Shown here in pieces: positions 9,198 to 18,998 of a stretch of DNA of 64,000 bases; position 1 is the stretch's first letter; each line of letters opens with the position of its first letter. A model generated the notes under the pieces. That model searched no databases, was not told the origin of the DNA, and worked only from the letters and a program-made list of their open reading frames with translations. Source of the stretch: Cellulomonas chitinilytica (GTDB lineage Bacteria > Actinomycetota > Actinomycetes > Actinomycetales > Cellulomonadaceae); the NCBI RefSeq assembly GCF_016862675.1, contig NZ_BONK01000006.1, positions 226,661 through 290,660 on the forward strand, given 5' to 3'. A program made the position numbers and the translations under genes.

Positions 9198-9632
9198 GTG
9201 TCCGTCGCCGCCCTCCTGGTGCTCCTCGCCGTCCTGACCCTCGCCGTCGGGCCCGTCCTCATCGTGCTCGGCAGCCGGAGGATCGCGGCCGCGCGGAACG
9301 TGCCCCGGGTGGCGGTGCCGGCCCGTCTGCTGTCCCGCTGGCCCGTGCCCGGCGGGCTGATGCTCTCCGTCGAGTACCCCGGCCCCGACGGGAGGCCGCT
9401 GCGTGCGGACACGTACGCCGTGATCCGCCAGGGGCTCGGCGCGACCCCGACGTTCGCGGGCTGGGTGTACGTGAACCGTGACGACCCGTCGGACGTCATG
9501 ACCCGCCCCACCGGGCGGACCGGTGCGGGCTGGTGGCTCGTCATCGTCGGGATCGTGCTGTGCGTCGCGTCCCTGCTGCTGCTCCTCGTGGCCGGCGTCG
9601 TCGCCGTCAGCAACGCGGGCGTCCCCGCCTGA
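9198..9632 (+). CDS. Small membrane protein, DUF3592-like
   Basis: A 144-residue protein with an N-terminal TM helix (about residues 4-24), an extracytoplasmic or cytoplasmic beta-rich segment and a second TM helix (about 112-137). The layout, including the central SVEYPGPDGRPLRADTY strand, resembles DUF3592 proteins of unknown role. GTG 9198 follows directly on the divergent RidA gene region. It is convergent with the HAD gene, with only seven bases between the stops and no clear terminator. Confidence 0.7.
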   Translation: MSVAALLVLLAVLTLAVGPVLIVLGSRRIAAARNVPRVAVPARLLSRWPVPGGLMLSVEYPGPDGRPLRADTYAVIRQGLGATPTFAGWVYVNRDDPSDVMTRPTGRTGAGWWLVIVGIVLCVASLLLLLVAGVVAVSNAGVPA

Positions 9633-9639
9633 CGGCCGG

Positions 9640-10488
9640 TCAGGCCTCGATCCCCAGCACCGCGCGGATGGTGCGGACCACGCCGTTGGCGTTGTTCGAC
9701 GGCGCGACGAACCGGGCGGCGGCCCGCACCTCGGGGTGCGCGTTGTCCATCGCGAACGACCAGTGCGAGGCGGCGAGCATGCCGAGGTCGTTGAAGTAGT
9801 CGCCGAAGGCCATGGTCTGCTCGGGGGTGATGCCGAGCCGGGCCTGGACGGCCTGCAGGGCGGTGCCCTTGTCGACGGTCCGGCCCATCACGTCGACCCA
9901 GTGCTCGCCGGACACGATCACCCGGTCGTGCGCGTCGAACGGCGCGAGCAGCGGCCCGGCGCCCTGCTCGGCGGGGCCGAAGTCGTACACCGCGACCTTC
10001 AGCACGTCGTCCTCGACCGCGGTCAGGTCGTCGACGAGCTCCAGGAGGGCGTAGTAGGGGCGGACCTGCGCGAGGAACCGGTCGTCGGTGCGCTCGACGT
10101 ACGCGGACCGCTTGCCGCACAGGACCGTGCCCACGTCGCCGGCCGACGAGCGCACCGTCCCGACGAGGGCGTGGGCGGTCGCCGGCGTGAGCGGGTCGGA
10201 GGAGATCTCCTCGTCGTGCCGCACCACGTACGCGCCGTTCTCCGCGATGTAGACGAGGTCGTCCCGCGCGAACTCGCGGCGCAGCGTCGCGTACTGGCGG
10301 CCGCTCGCGGGGGCGACGAGGATCCCGCGGCGGTCCAGCTCCTCGAGCAGCGGCCAGAAGCTCGGGTCGATCCGCTTGTGGTCGTCGAGCAGGGAACCGT
10401 CCTGGTCGAGGGCGATCAGGCGGACGTCGGGGACCTCCCCGACGTCGGGCGGGTCGAGGACGGGGCGGGGGCCGGGCGCAGTGGTCAC
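9640..10488 (-). CDS. HAD-superfamily Cof-type phosphatase
   Basis: A 282-residue cytosolic sugar- or cofactor-phosphatase of the Cof/YidA subgroup. Motif I is ALDQDGSLLDD with nucleophile Asp28 and Asp30; the usual Thr after DxDG is Ser here. Motif II is in VAPASGRQ, and motif III/IV is DKGTALQAVQ followed by FGDYFNDLGML. A large C2-type cap lies between motifs II and III. GTG 10488 is used. The specific substrate is not known. Confidence 0.88.
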   Translation of the reverse strand: MTTAPGPRPVLDPPDVGEVPDVRLIALDQDGSLLDDHKRIDPSFWPLLEELDRRGILVAPASGRQYATLRREFARDDLVYIAENGAYVVRHDEEISSDPLTPATAHALVGTVRSSAGDVGTVLCGKRSAYVERTDDRFLAQVRPYYALLELVDDLTAVEDDVLKVAVYDFGPAEQGAGPLLAPFDAHDRVIVSGEHWVDVMGRTVDKGTALQAVQARLGITPEQTMAFGDYFNDLGMLAASHWSFAMDNAHPEVRAAARFVAPSNNANGVVRTIRAVLGIEA

Positions 10489-10509
10489 CCGACGATCCTC
10501 GCAAACGGC

Positions 10510-11202
10510 TCAGCCGGCGCTCTCGGACCCCGCGAGCGCGAGGGCGTCGCTTACGCCGGTCTCGGGCGGTCCGCCGAAGCGCGGTGCGCGGTGCGTGAGC
10601 GCGTCGAACGCGGCCCGGCCCGACGCGGGCAGCTCCCGCACGCGGTACATCGCCGCCTTCGCGGGCTCCACGCTGCGCGACGAGACGCCCACGCCGACGA
10701 CGTCGATCCCCGCGGCCCCGCAGGAGAACAGCGCCCGCCGCAGGTGGTAGTCCTGCGTGACGACGACCGCACCGGTCACGCCGAACACGTCGTGCGCCCG
10801 CACGCACGTGTCGTGCGTGTCGACCCCCGCGAAGTCCGAGACCACCGCCGCGTCGGGCACGCCGTGGTCCACGAGCCAGCCGCGCATGGCCGTCGGCTCG
10901 TCGTGCCACCGCGTGGTGCTGTCGCCGCTCACCAGGACCACCCGCACCGTGCCGTCCGCGTACAGCCGGCGCGCGGCCTCGAGCCGTCGACGCAGGTAGG
11001 TGGACGGGCTGCCGTCGGGCCGCAGGCCGGCGCCGAGGACGAGCGCGACGGGCCGGTCCGGCACGTCGCCCGCGTCGCGGACGCGGGACTGACCCACGGC
11101 CTGCACCCAGAGCACCGGCGCGGCGACCACGAGGACGAGGGCCGCGGCCACCACCGCGACGAGGCGGCGACGCGACCGGCGGGGCGGCGGGGCGGTGGTC
11201 AC
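10510..11202 (-). CDS. SanA/YdcF-like DUF218 membrane protein
   Basis: A 230-residue protein with a basic N-terminus, one TM helix (about residues 13-33) and an extracytoplasmic DUF218 domain: VLVLGAGLRPDGSPSTYLRRRL, LVSGDSTT and the VVVTQDYHLRRA block are the family signatures. E. coli SanA and YdcF are linked to envelope barrier function, but the biochemistry is unresolved. The gene starts 200 bases from clpC, divergently, and lies 21 bases upstream of the HAD gene, so the two may form an operon. Confidence 0.85.
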   Translation of the reverse strand: MTTAPPPRRSRRRLVAVVAAALVLVVAAPVLWVQAVGQSRVRDAGDVPDRPVALVLGAGLRPDGSPSTYLRRRLEAARRLYADGTVRVVLVSGDSTTRWHDEPTAMRGWLVDHGVPDAAVVSDFAGVDTHDTCVRAHDVFGVTGAVVVTQDYHLRRALFSCGAAGIDVVGVGVSSRSVEPAKAAMYRVRELPASGRAAFDALTHRAPRFGGPPETGVSDALALAGSESAG

Positions 11203-11277
11203 GACGGCGAGCGTACGGCCGCGGCGACGCGTGCGGGCCGCGAGCCTGGGCCGCCGCGCCCGTCAGGACCTTCGTCA

Positions 11278-11291
11278 CGCCTGCGGCGAAC
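11278..11291 (+). promoter_or_regulatory. Possible ClgR operator upstream of clpC
   Basis: The 14-mer CGCCTGCGGCGAAC fits the actinobacterial ClgR consensus (CGC-Y-N-A-N-R-GCG-WWS) at all but one constrained position. A -10-like TAGCAT sits at 11320-11325, with no good -35. ClgR activates clpC and clpP genes in Streptomyces, Corynebacterium and Mycobacterium. The site is a match by eye only. Confidence 0.45.
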
Positions 11292-11402
11292 ACGGGCAGT
11301 GGCAGCACCACCCCGCCGTTAGCATCGAACAACGCCGCTCGTCGTCGCCCACCGGCCGCCGCCCCGGGTACGCGGTGAGCACGTCGCTCGTGAGGAGTGC
11401 AC

Positions 11403-13988
11403 ATGTTCGAGAGATTCACGGACCGAGCCCGTCGCGTGGTCGTCCTTGCCCAAGAAGAGGCACGGATGCTCAACCACAACTACATCGGCACCGAGCACAT
11501 CCTCCTGGGACTGATCCACGAGGGTGAGGGTGTCGCGGCCAAGGCTCTCGAGTCGCTCGGCATCTCCCTCGAGGCCGTCCGCGCCCAGGTGCAGGAGATC
11601 ATCGGCGAGGGCCAGCAGGCGCCGTCGGGGCACATCCCGTTCACGCCGCGCGCCAAGAAGGTCCTGGAGCTGTCGCTGCGCGAGGCGCTGCAGCTCGGCC
11701 ACAACTACATCGGCACCGAGCACATCCTGCTCGGCCTCATCCGCGAGGGTGAGGGCGTCGCGGCCCAGGTGCTGAACAAGCTCGGCGCCGACCTCAACCG
11801 CGTGCGCCAGCAGGTCATCCAGCTCGTGTCCGGCTACCAGGGCAAGGAGCCCGTCGCCGCCGGCGGCCCGCAGGAGGGTCAGCCCTCGGGCTCGGCCGTC
11901 CTCGACCAGTTCGGCCGCAACCTCACGCAGGCGGCGCGCGACGGCAAGCTCGACCCGGTCATCGGGCGCGAGAAGGAGATCGAGCGGGTCATGCAGGTGC
12001 TGTCCCGCCGCACCAAGAACAACCCGGTCCTCATCGGGGAGCCCGGCGTCGGCAAGACGGCCGTCGTCGAGGGCCTCGCGCAGGACATCGTGCGCGGGGA
12101 CGTCCCGGAGACGCTCAAGGACAAGCAGCTCTACACGCTGGACCTGGGCGCCCTGGTGGCCGGCTCCCGCTACCGCGGTGACTTCGAGGAGCGCCTGAAG
12201 AAGGTCCTCAAGGAGATCCGCACGCGCGGCGACATCATCCTGTTCATCGACGAGATCCACACGCTCGTCGGTGCGGGTGCCGCCGAGGGCGCGATCGACG
12301 CGGCGAGCATCCTCAAGCCGATGCTGGCCCGCGGCGAGCTGCAGACCATCGGTGCGACCACGCTCGACGAGTACCGCAAGTACGTCGAGAAGGACCCGGC
12401 CCTGGAGCGCCGCTTCCAGCCGATCCAGGTCGCCGAGCCGAACCTGCAGCACGCGATCGAGATCCTCAAGGGCCTGCGCGACCGCTACGAGGCGCACCAC
12501 CGGGTGTCCATCACGGACGCCGCCCTGGTGGCCGCCGCGACGCTCGCCGACCGGTACGTCAACGACCGGTACCTGCCGGACAAGGCGATCGACCTGGTCG
12601 ACGAGGCCGGCGCCCGGCTGCGCATCCGCCGCATGACGGCTCCGCCGGAGCTGCGCGAGCTCGACGAGCAGATCGCCGAGACGCGCCGCGACAAGGAGTC
12701 GGCGATCGACGAGCAGGACTTCGAGAAGGCCGCGCGCCTGCGCGACACCGAGAAGCAGCTCGGACTGCGCCGCCTCGAGAAGGAGAAGTCCTGGAAGAAC
12801 GGCGACCTCGACGCCGTCGCCGAGGTGGACGAGGAGCTCATCGCCGAGGTGCTGGCGAACGCCACGGGCATCCCGGTGTTCAAGCTCACCGAGGAGGAGT
12901 CCAGCCGCCTGCTCCACATGGAGGAGAACCTGCACAAGCGGGTCGTCGGCCAGGACGCCGCCATCAAGGCGCTCTCGCAGGCCATCCGCCGCACGCGCGC
13001 CGGGCTCAAGGACCCGAAGCGTCCCGGTGGGTCGTTCATCTTCGCCGGCCCCACGGGCGTCGGGAAGACGGAGCTCGCCAAGGCGCTCGCGGAGTTCCTG
13101 TTCGGTGACGAGGACGCGCTGATCCAGCTCGACATGTCCGAGTTCTCGGAGAAGCACACCGTCTCGCGGCTGTTCGGCTCGCCTCCCGGCTACGTCGGGT
13201 ACGACGAGGGCGGCCAGCTCACCGAGAAGGTGCGCCGCAAGCCGTTCTCGGTGGTCCTGTTCGACGAGGTCGAGAAGGCCCACGCGGACATCTTCAACTC
13301 GCTGCTGCAGATCCTCGAGGACGGTCGCCTGACCGACTCGCAGGGCCGGGTGGTCGACTTCAAGAACACCGTGATCATCATGACCACCAACCTCGGCACG
13401 CGGGACATCGCCAAGGGCCTGCAGACCGGCTTCCAGGCCGGTGGCGACCTGTCGACGTCCTACGAGCGGATGAAGGCCAAGGTCAACGACGAGCTCAAGA
13501 CGCACTTCCGTCCCGAGTTCCTCAACCGCGTCGACGACGTGGTCGTGTTCCCGCAGCTGTCCCAGCCGGAGATCTTCGCGATCGTCGACCTGATGATCGC
13601 CAAGCTCGACAAGCGGCTGAAGGACAAGGACATGGCCATCGAGGTCACGCCCGCCGCGAAGAAGCTCCTCTCGGAGAAGGGCTACGACCCGGTCCTGGGC
13701 GCCCGGCCGCTGCGCCGCGCGATCCAGCGGGACATCGAGGACGCCCTGTCCGAGAAGATCCTGTTCGGGGAGCTCAAGTCCGGCCAGCTCGTGATCGTGG
13801 ACGCCGAGGGCGAAGGCCTGCTCGGGGAGTTCATCTTCCGCGGCGTGCCGAAGGGCGAGCGCCCGGCGGAGCCCGTCACGGTGGGCGCCTCGGTCGGGAC
13901 GGCCCACTCCGGGACCGACGTGCCGGCCGCGCCGACCGTCTCCGGTCGGGGCGACGGCGGGACGGGGACGCAGCCGATCGCCGGCTGA
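11403..13988 (+). CDS. clpC: ATP-dependent Clp protease ATP-binding subunit ClpC
   Basis: An 861-residue HSP100 unfoldase that feeds substrates to ClpP. Domains in order: Clp N-domain with two repeats (residues 1-145, including two copies of [14 protein letters not shown]), D1 with Walker A GEPGVGKT (about 213-220) and Walker B LFIDEIH, a UVR/M-domain (about 425-460), D2 with Walker A GPTGVGKT (about 549-556), and a C-terminal ClpB-D2-small domain. ATG 11403 follows a GAGGAG ribosome site at 11392-11397. The gene is monocistronic, ending in a long stem-loop, and may be under ClgR control. Confidence 0.98.
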   Translation: MFERFTDRARRVVVLAQEEARMLNHNYIGTEHILLGLIHEGEGVAAKALESLGISLEAVRAQVQEIIGEGQQAPSGHIPFTPRAKKVLELSLREALQLGHNYIGTEHILLGLIREGEGVAAQVLNKLGADLNRVRQQVIQLVSGYQGKEPVAAGGPQEGQPSGSAVLDQFGRNLTQAARDGKLDPVIGREKEIERVMQVLSRRTKNNPVLIGEPGVGKTAVVEGLAQDIVRGDVPETLKDKQLYTLDLGALVAGSRYRGDFEERLKKVLKEIRTRGDIILFIDEIHTLVGAGAAEGAIDAASILKPMLARGELQTIGATTLDEYRKYVEKDPALERRFQPIQVAEPNLQHAIEILKGLRDRYEAHHRVSITDAALVAAATLADRYVNDRYLPDKAIDLVDEAGARLRIRRMTAPPELRELDEQIAETRRDKESAIDEQDFEKAARLRDTEKQLGLRRLEKEKSWKNGDLDAVAEVDEELIAEVLANATGIPVFKLTEEESSRLLHMEENLHKRVVGQDAAIKALSQAIRRTRAGLKDPKRPGGSFIFAGPTGVGKTELAKALAEFLFGDEDALIQLDMSEFSEKHTVSRLFGSPPGYVGYDEGGQLTEKVRRKPFSVVLFDEVEKAHADIFNSLLQILEDGRLTDSQGRVVDFKNTVIIMTTNLGTRDIAKGLQTGFQAGGDLSTSYERMKAKVNDELKTHFRPEFLNRVDDVVVFPQLSQPEIFAIVDLMIAKLDKRLKDKDMAIEVTPAAKKLLSEKGYDPVLGARPLRRAIQRDIEDALSEKILFGELKSGQLVIVDAEGEGLLGEFIFRGVPKGERPAEPVTVGASVGTAHSGTDVPAAPTVSGRGDGGTGTQPIAG

Positions 13989-14000
13989 CCTCCCAGACCC

Positions 14001-14050
14001 GCACGACGACAGCCCCGGTCCCCTCTGTGGGGGCCGGGGCTTCGTCGTGC
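14001..14050 (+). terminator. Stem-loop terminator after clpC
   Basis: A long GC-rich hairpin: GCACGACGA (14001-14009) pairs with TCGTCGTGC (14042-14050), and the inner AGCCCCGGTCCCC/GGGGGCCGGGGCT arms close a short loop. It lies 12 bases after the clpC stop. Confidence 0.85.
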
Positions 14051-14175
14051 CCGGGAGGCTGTGGAGAACCCTGACCGCGATGACGACCGGATCGCCATCC
14101 ACGCGCTGACCTGGGCGGGCGCGCCCGCCGGGACGGGTACGCCTCACGCGGCGAGAGGGGCCAGGATGGCTGACC

Positions 14176-14712
14176 GTGGACGTCGTGGTGCTGTCAGGGA
14201 CCGTCGGGGCGGGGAAGACCACGGTCGCGGGCGCGCTGCGTCGAGAGCTGGTCGCCCAGGGGCACGTCGCGGCGGAGCTCGACGTGGACGGCGTGGCACG
14301 CCAGGCGCCCGCGCCGCCGGCCGACCCGTTCAACGAGCGGCTCGTCGTCGCCCACCTGCGCGCACTGCGGTCGCGGTGGGAGCGGGCCGGTGTCGACGTC
14401 CTGGTCCTGCCGCGCGTCGTCGAGACGGTCGCGCAACGAGACGCCTACGCCGACGCGGTGGGCCGGCCGGTCCGCGTGGTGCGGATCGACGCGCCTGCCT
14501 CGACCCGACGCCGCCGACTCGTTGCCCGGCACGACGCCGGTCCGGACCGGGACTGGCACCTCGCCCGTACCGACTCGCTCGCGGCGATCCTGGCAGTCGC
14601 CGCGGTCGAGGACGTCGTGGTCGTCAACGACCGGCGCCCGCCGTCCGCCGTCGCCACGGAGATCCTCGCTGCCCTCGGCTGGTCGCAGCGGTGCACGACG
14701 GTCGGGCCCTGA
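14176..14712 (+). CDS. P-loop kinase/ATPase-like protein
   Basis: A 178-residue protein beginning MDVVVLSGTVGAGKTTVAGAL, with a clear Walker A (GTVGAGKTT, residues 9-17). The LDVDGVARQ segment resembles the Asp-containing strand 2 of small-molecule kinases (APS kinase or adenylate kinase-like), and RIDAPASTRRRRLVAR looks like a lid with arginines. It is probably a nucleotide-dependent kinase of unknown substrate. GTG 14176 is the start. It lies alone between the clpC terminator and the next membrane protein gene. Confidence 0.7.
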   Translation: MDVVVLSGTVGAGKTTVAGALRRELVAQGHVAAELDVDGVARQAPAPPADPFNERLVVAHLRALRSRWERAGVDVLVLPRVVETVAQRDAYADAVGRPVRVVRIDAPASTRRRRLVARHDAGPDRDWHLARTDSLAAILAVAAVEDVVVVNDRRPPSAVATEILAALGWSQRCTTVGP

Positions 14713-14883
14713 GCGGTCCGGCCGGACGTCACCGGTCGGCGGCGGAGGGTCGTCGTGCCTCGCGCGCCGACGTCGGCCAGGCCACCGACGATCAGGCCCA
14801 GCACCGTGGCGACGACCGACACGATGCACGCGACCGGGCCGCGCGGGTCCCGTGCGGTGGTCGCTCCTGGCACACTCTCGCGC

Positions 14884-15669
14884 GTGACGACACCGCCGCC
14901 CGACCCTGCCGGGCTCGACCTCTCGCCGCTGCGCCGCCGTGCGACCCGCCGCGAGCTGTGGACCTGGCGGCGTGAGCAGCGCGCACGGCAACCCCGCGGG
15001 TACGTCGACGTCGAGCACATGACCGGCCTCATCCTCGTGTGGGGCTTCGGCGGGTTCGTGGCGGTCGCCGCCGTCGGGTCGGGGATCTACGCGCTGCACG
15101 ACACGTTCGGGCGGACGGTCGTCGCGGTTGTCGCGATCGTGGCGCTGGCGACCTCCTGGGTCCTCGCGCGGGTGATCCTCTACCACGGCCCGCGGTGGCG
15201 GCGGTGGGCGAGGCTCGCGACGTTCGCGCGGGTCAACGGCTGGTCGTACGACGTCATGCGGACCGGACCGGCGCACCCCGCGGCCCGGTTCGCGCGGGCC
15301 GGCACGCTCGGCACCGCGCTCGACGTGTTCCACGACCCGGTGCGCCGCGCGCACATCGGCAACCACGTCAGCCCCGTCGCGGCCGGCATGGTGCAGGCGG
15401 ACCGGTTCGGCTACGTCGTCGTCGAACTGGGCCTGCCCATCTCGGACCGGCCGATCCCACGCGACGAGGTGCGGCGCATCACGGACAGCCGCGCGCACCT
15501 GTTCGCGTTCGAGGGCGAGGTGCTCGACGGGTCGGTGGTGCTGACCATGGACTCGCCGTGGTTCCGGTTCCGCGACGCCGACACCATGCGGCGGATCGTC
15601 GGGGTCGTCGACTCGGTCACCGAACGTGCGCCTGCGTGGGCCGGGGTGGCCGACCGCCCGTCGAGCTAG
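14884..15669 (+). CDS. Membrane protein of unknown function
   Basis: A 261-residue protein with a basic N-terminal region (RRRATRRELWTWRREQ), two adjacent TM helices (about residues 49-70 and 79-99), then a soluble domain with alternating hydrophobic strands. No family could be assigned. The region after the membrane pair, from LATFARVNGWSYDVM, resembles domains of actinobacterial proteins with a membrane hairpin plus a galactosyltransferase-like or DUF3137-like part, but that is weak. GTG 14884 is preceded by a 171-base gap in which no gene was found. It ends before a bidirectional terminator. Confidence 0.65.
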   Translation: MTTPPPDPAGLDLSPLRRRATRRELWTWRREQRARQPRGYVDVEHMTGLILVWGFGGFVAVAAVGSGIYALHDTFGRTVVAVVAIVALATSWVLARVILYHGPRWRRWARLATFARVNGWSYDVMRTGPAHPAARFARAGTLGTALDVFHDPVRRAHIGNHVSPVAAGMVQADRFGYVVVELGLPISDRPIPRDEVRRITDSRAHLFAFEGEVLDGSVVLTMDSPWFRFRDADTMRRIVGVVDSVTERAPAWAGVADRPSS

Positions 15670-15733
15670 CCGCTGCGGCGATCCGGTCGCGTTCGTGCCG
15701 TCAGCAGCTCATCCACAGCCAGACGGCAGACGC

Positions 15734-15769
15734 ACGGCGGCTCCGGTCCGTGGGGACCGGAGCCGCCGT
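15734..15769. terminator. Bidirectional stem-loop between convergent genes
   Basis: Perfect 16-bp arms (15734-15749 and 15754-15769) around a 4-base GTGG loop lie between the stop of the plus-strand membrane protein gene and the stop of the minus-strand aldo/keto reductase gene (15781). It can serve both. Confidence 0.85.
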
Positions 15770-15780
15770 GAAGCAGCGTG

Positions 15781-16809
15781 TCAGCGCGGGCGGCGGCGCA
15801 GCGTCGCGTCCGTGAGGGCCGGCGGGGTCCAGCCCGCGTCGGCCGCGTTGAGGGTCGTGCCGGGAGCGACGATGGCGTCGATCTCGTCGAGGACGTCCGC
15901 CGGGAGGCGGGTGTCGAGCGCGGCGAGCGCCGAGTCGAGGTGCTCGGCCGTGCGCGGGCCGATGATCGCGGACGTCACCGCCGGGTGCTCCAGGACGAAC
16001 CCGAGGGCGAGCTGCACGAGCGTCAGCCCGGAGGCGTCGGCCAGCTTGGTCAGCGCCTGGACCGCGGACGCCTTCGCGACGTTCTCCGGGAGCGACGGGT
16101 CGTGCCGGCCGGGCTGGCGGGCGATCCGCGGGGACACCGGGGCGTCGGCGCCGACGGGCCGACCGGACAGCCAGCCGCCCGCGAGCGGGCTCCACGGCAG
16201 GACGCCGAGGCCGTGCTCCTGCGCGAGCGGCAGGATCTCCCGCTCGACGCCGCGCGCGAGGATCGAGTACGGCGGCTGCTCGGTGACCGGACGGACGAGG
16301 CGGCGGTCGCGGGCGACCCACTGGGCCTCGACGAGATGCGACCCGAGGAACGTCGACGTGCCGACGTAGCGGACCTTGCCCTGGTGGACCAGGTCCGAGA
16401 GCGCCGACAGGGTCTCCTCGATGTCCGTGACCGGCTCGGGGCGGTGCACCTGGTAGAGGTCGATGTGGTCGGTCTGCAGGCGGGTGAGGGACGCCTCGAC
16501 CTCCCGGACGATCCAGCGACGGGAGTTGCCGGCGTGGTTCACCTCGTCGGAGAGGCGGCCGTGGACCTTCGTCGCGAGGATCACGTCGTCGCGACGACCA
16601 CGGAGGGCCTTGCCGACGATCGTCTCGGACTCGCCGCGCGAGTAGACGTCGGCGGTGTCGACGATGTTGATGCCGGCGTCGAGGGCGCGGTGGATGATCG
16701 CGACGGACTCGTCGTGGTCGGTGTTGCCCCAGGCGCCGAAGTTCATCGTGCCGAGCGTCAGGGGGGTGACCTGGACGCCGGTGCGGCCGAGCGGGCGGTA
16801 CGTGGTCAT
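15781..16809 (-). CDS. Aldo/keto reductase, last gene of a sulfur operon
   Basis: A 342-residue AKR-fold NADPH oxidoreductase of the larger Tas/AKR11-like kind. Catalytic residues are seen in [12 protein letters not shown] (Asp, Tyr), LATKVHG (Lys) and LYQVHRPEP (His). The C-terminal [16 protein letters not shown] segment binds the cofactor phosphate. It lies 31 bases after the LLM monooxygenase gene and is read in the same direction. It may reduce an aldehyde released when the monooxygenase cleaves a sulfonate, which is inference from position. Confidence 0.88.
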   Translation of the reverse strand: MTTYRPLGRTGVQVTPLTLGTMNFGAWGNTDHDESVAIIHRALDAGINIVDTADVYSRGESETIVGKALRGRRDDVILATKVHGRLSDEVNHAGNSRRWIVREVEASLTRLQTDHIDLYQVHRPEPVTDIEETLSALSDLVHQGKVRYVGTSTFLGSHLVEAQWVARDRRLVRPVTEQPPYSILARGVEREILPLAQEHGLGVLPWSPLAGGWLSGRPVGADAPVSPRIARQPGRHDPSLPENVAKASAVQALTKLADASGLTLVQLALGFVLEHPAVTSAIIGPRTAEHLDSALAALDTRLPADVLDEIDAIVAPGTTLNAADAGWTPPALTDATLRRRPR

Positions 16810-16840
16810 GCGTGGGCTCCTTCGAGGAGGGTGGACGGGG

Positions 16841-18196
16841 TCATCGGGCGATCTCGGCCGTGCGGGCGGCGGTCCAGCGGTTCTCGGGGACGGCCAGCCC
16901 GTAGTGCTCGCGCAGCGTGGTGCCGGTGTACTCGGTGCGGAACAGGCCGCGGTCGACGAGGATCGGCACCACCTGGTCGACGAAGTCGTCCAGGCCGGAC
17001 GGCAGGACCGCGGGCATGATGTTGAACCCGTCGGCGGCGCCGTGGTCGTACCAGTCCTGGATGGCGTCGGCGACCTGCTCGGCCGTGCCGGAGAACGTCC
17101 GGTGGCCTCGCCCGCCGCCGAGACGGCCGATGAGCTGACGGACCGTGAGGTGCTCGCGCCGGGCCAGGTTGACGACCAGCGTGTACCGCGACTTGGCGCC
17201 CTCGATCTCGTCCTCCGACGGCAGGTCGGCGGGCAGCTCGCGGTCCAGGGGCAGGTCGTCGGGGTGCACCCGGAGGGTCTTCGCGAGCTCGACGCGCGCG
17301 TACTCCGGCTTGATCAGGCGGTCGAGCTCGTCCTCCTTCTCGCGGGCCTCCGCCTCCGTCGCGCCGATCACCGGCACGATGCCGGGCAGCACGAGCACCG
17401 TCGCCGGGTCGCGGCCCCACTCGACGGCCCGCCGCTTGAGGTCGGCGTAGAACTCCTGCGCGTCGGCGAGGGTCTGCTGCGCGGTGAACACCGCCTCCGC
17501 GTACTGCGCGGCGAAGTCCTTGCCGTCCTCCGAGGACCCGGCCTGCACCAGCAGCGGCCGGCCCTGCGGCGAGCGGGGCGTGGTGAGCGCGCCCGCGACG
17601 GAGAAGTGCTCCCCGACGTGCCCGATCGCGTGCACCTTCGACGAGTCGCCCCACACGCCCGCGGCCTTGTCGCCGACCTCCGCGTCCGCCTCCCACGAGT
17701 CCCACAGCTTGAGGGACACCTCGAGGAACTCCGCGGCCCGCTCGTAGCGCTCGCGGTGCGACGGCTGGTCGGCGAGCCCGAAGTTGCGGGCCGCCTCGCC
17801 GAACGCCGTGGTCACGATGTTCCAGCCCGCGCGGCCGCCGCTGATGTGGTCGACGGACGCGAACCGGCGGGCCAGGTTGTACGGGTCGTTGTACGTGGTG
17901 GACGCCGTCGCGATCAGCCCGATCCGGCTGGTCACGGCGGCGATGGCCGCCAGCACGACGGTCGGCTCCAGCGTCCCCGACGGGCGGCGGCCGACGTCCC
18001 GTCCCTGGGCGGGGCCGTCCGCGAAGAAGATCGAGTCGAGCCTGCCCCGCTCGGCGGTCAGCGCGAGCTGCTGCAGGAACGCGATGTTCGTCGAGACGGA
18101 CGACGGGTCGCTCTCGGGGAGCCGCCACGACGCCTCGTGGTGGCCCGAGCTCATGAGGAACGCGTTGAGGTGGAGCTGTCCGGGTCGGTGGGTCAT
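16841..18196 (-). CDS. LLM-class flavin-dependent monooxygenase (NtaA/SnaA/DszA-like)
   Basis: A 451-residue FMN-dependent oxygenase of the NtaA/SnaA/DszA/SfnG group in the bacterial luciferase superfamily. It has FFADGPAQG, the [33 protein letters not shown] region typical of the group, and [20 protein letters not shown] near residue 225. Such enzymes desulfurise sulfones, sulfonates or related compounds, or oxidise chelators. Coupling to an SsuABC-like importer (one-base TGATG overlap with the ATPase gene) favours a sulfur-scavenging role. A flavin reductase partner is not in the window. Confidence 0.9.
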   Translation of the reverse strand: MTHRPGQLHLNAFLMSSGHHEASWRLPESDPSSVSTNIAFLQQLALTAERGRLDSIFFADGPAQGRDVGRRPSGTLEPTVVLAAIAAVTSRIGLIATASTTYNDPYNLARRFASVDHISGGRAGWNIVTTAFGEAARNFGLADQPSHRERYERAAEFLEVSLKLWDSWEADAEVGDKAAGVWGDSSKVHAIGHVGEHFSVAGALTTPRSPQGRPLLVQAGSSEDGKDFAAQYAEAVFTAQQTLADAQEFYADLKRRAVEWGRDPATVLVLPGIVPVIGATEAEAREKEDELDRLIKPEYARVELAKTLRVHPDDLPLDRELPADLPSEDEIEGAKSRYTLVVNLARREHLTVRQLIGRLGGGRGHRTFSGTAEQVADAIQDWYDHGAADGFNIMPAVLPSGLDDFVDQVVPILVDRGLFRTEYTGTTLREHYGLAVPENRWTAARTAEIAR

Positions 18197-18993
18197 CACT
18201 CGGTCCCTTCGGTCGGTGGGACACCCAGCGCGTCCAGCAGGCGGGCGCGCAGGGCGGCGAACCCGGGGTCGGCGGCGGACCGCGTGCCCTCCAGGTCGAC
18301 GGGCAGGTGCAGGCTGATGCGGCCGGAGTCGAGCACCACGACGCGGTCGGCGAGGGTGATCGCCTCGTCGACGTCGTGGGTGACGAGCAGGACCGCGGGC
18401 CGGTGCCGCGCGCACAGCTCGCGCAGCAGGGTGTGCATCCGGATCCGGGTGAGGGCGTCGAGCGCCCCGAACGGCTCGTCGGCGAGCAGCAGCTGCGGCT
18501 CGCGGACCAGCGACCGGGCGAGCGACACCCGCTGCTGCTCGCCGCCCGACAGCTCGGTGGGCCAGGCGCGCTCGCGGCCGGCGAGGCCGACCTCGGCGAG
18601 CCGCTCGCGGCCGAGGTCGTCGGCGTGCCGCAGGCCGAGCGTCACGTTGTCGAGCACCCGGGCCCACGGCAGCAGCCGGGAGTCCTGGAACACGACGGAC
18701 ACCCGCTCGGGCACGACGACGGTGCCGGACCCGGACACGTCGTGGTCGAGGCCGGCGAGCGCCCGCAGCAGGGTGCTCTTGCCCGAGCCGCTGCGCCCGA
18801 GGATCGCGACGAACTCGCCCTGCCGGATCGTCAGGTCGACACCCAGCAGCACCGGCGTCTCGCCGTCGGTCTTCGTCGGGACGCCGTACGTGCGGACCAG
18901 GTCCTGGACGACGACGGCGGCCGGTGCGTCGTCGATCGTGGAGGTCAGGTCGGTGGTGACGGTGTCGACCGCGTCGGCCACGGCACCGGCCAC
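18196..18993 (-). CDS. Nitrate/sulfonate/taurine-type ABC transporter ATP-binding protein
   Basis: A 265-residue ATPase of the SsuB/TauB family, driving uptake through the adjacent permease. Walker A is GRSGSGKST, the Q-loop VFQDSRLLPW, the signature LSGGEQQRVSLARSL, Walker B LLLADEPFGALD, and the switch His is in LLVTHDVDEA. GTG 18993, five bases past the permease stop, was chosen; GTG 18981 is an alternative. Its stop overlaps the start of the monooxygenase gene by one base, so transport and catalysis are co-expressed. Confidence 0.9.
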   Translation of the reverse strand: MAGAVADAVDTVTTDLTSTIDDAPAAVVVQDLVRTYGVPTKTDGETPVLLGVDLTIRQGEFVAILGRSGSGKSTLLRALAGLDHDVSGSGTVVVPERVSVVFQDSRLLPWARVLDNVTLGLRHADDLGRERLAEVGLAGRERAWPTELSGGEQQRVSLARSLVREPQLLLADEPFGALDALTRIRMHTLLRELCARHRPAVLLVTHDVDEAITLADRVVVLDSGRISLHLPVDLEGTRSAADPGFAALRARLLDALGVPPTEGTE

Positions 18994-18998
18994 GACGG

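Noticed and set aside
11319..14333. A 1,004-codon open frame on the strand opposite clpC
   Set aside because: It mirrors clpC, has antisense composition rich in Leu, Arg and Val with no domain, and results from the lack of stop codons in very GC-rich DNA.
14713..14883. Possible small minus-strand membrane peptide (VACIVSVVATVLGLIVGG)
   Set aside because: The hydrophobic stretch is short, has no good start or ribosome site, and the frame would run into the kinase-like gene on the other strand.
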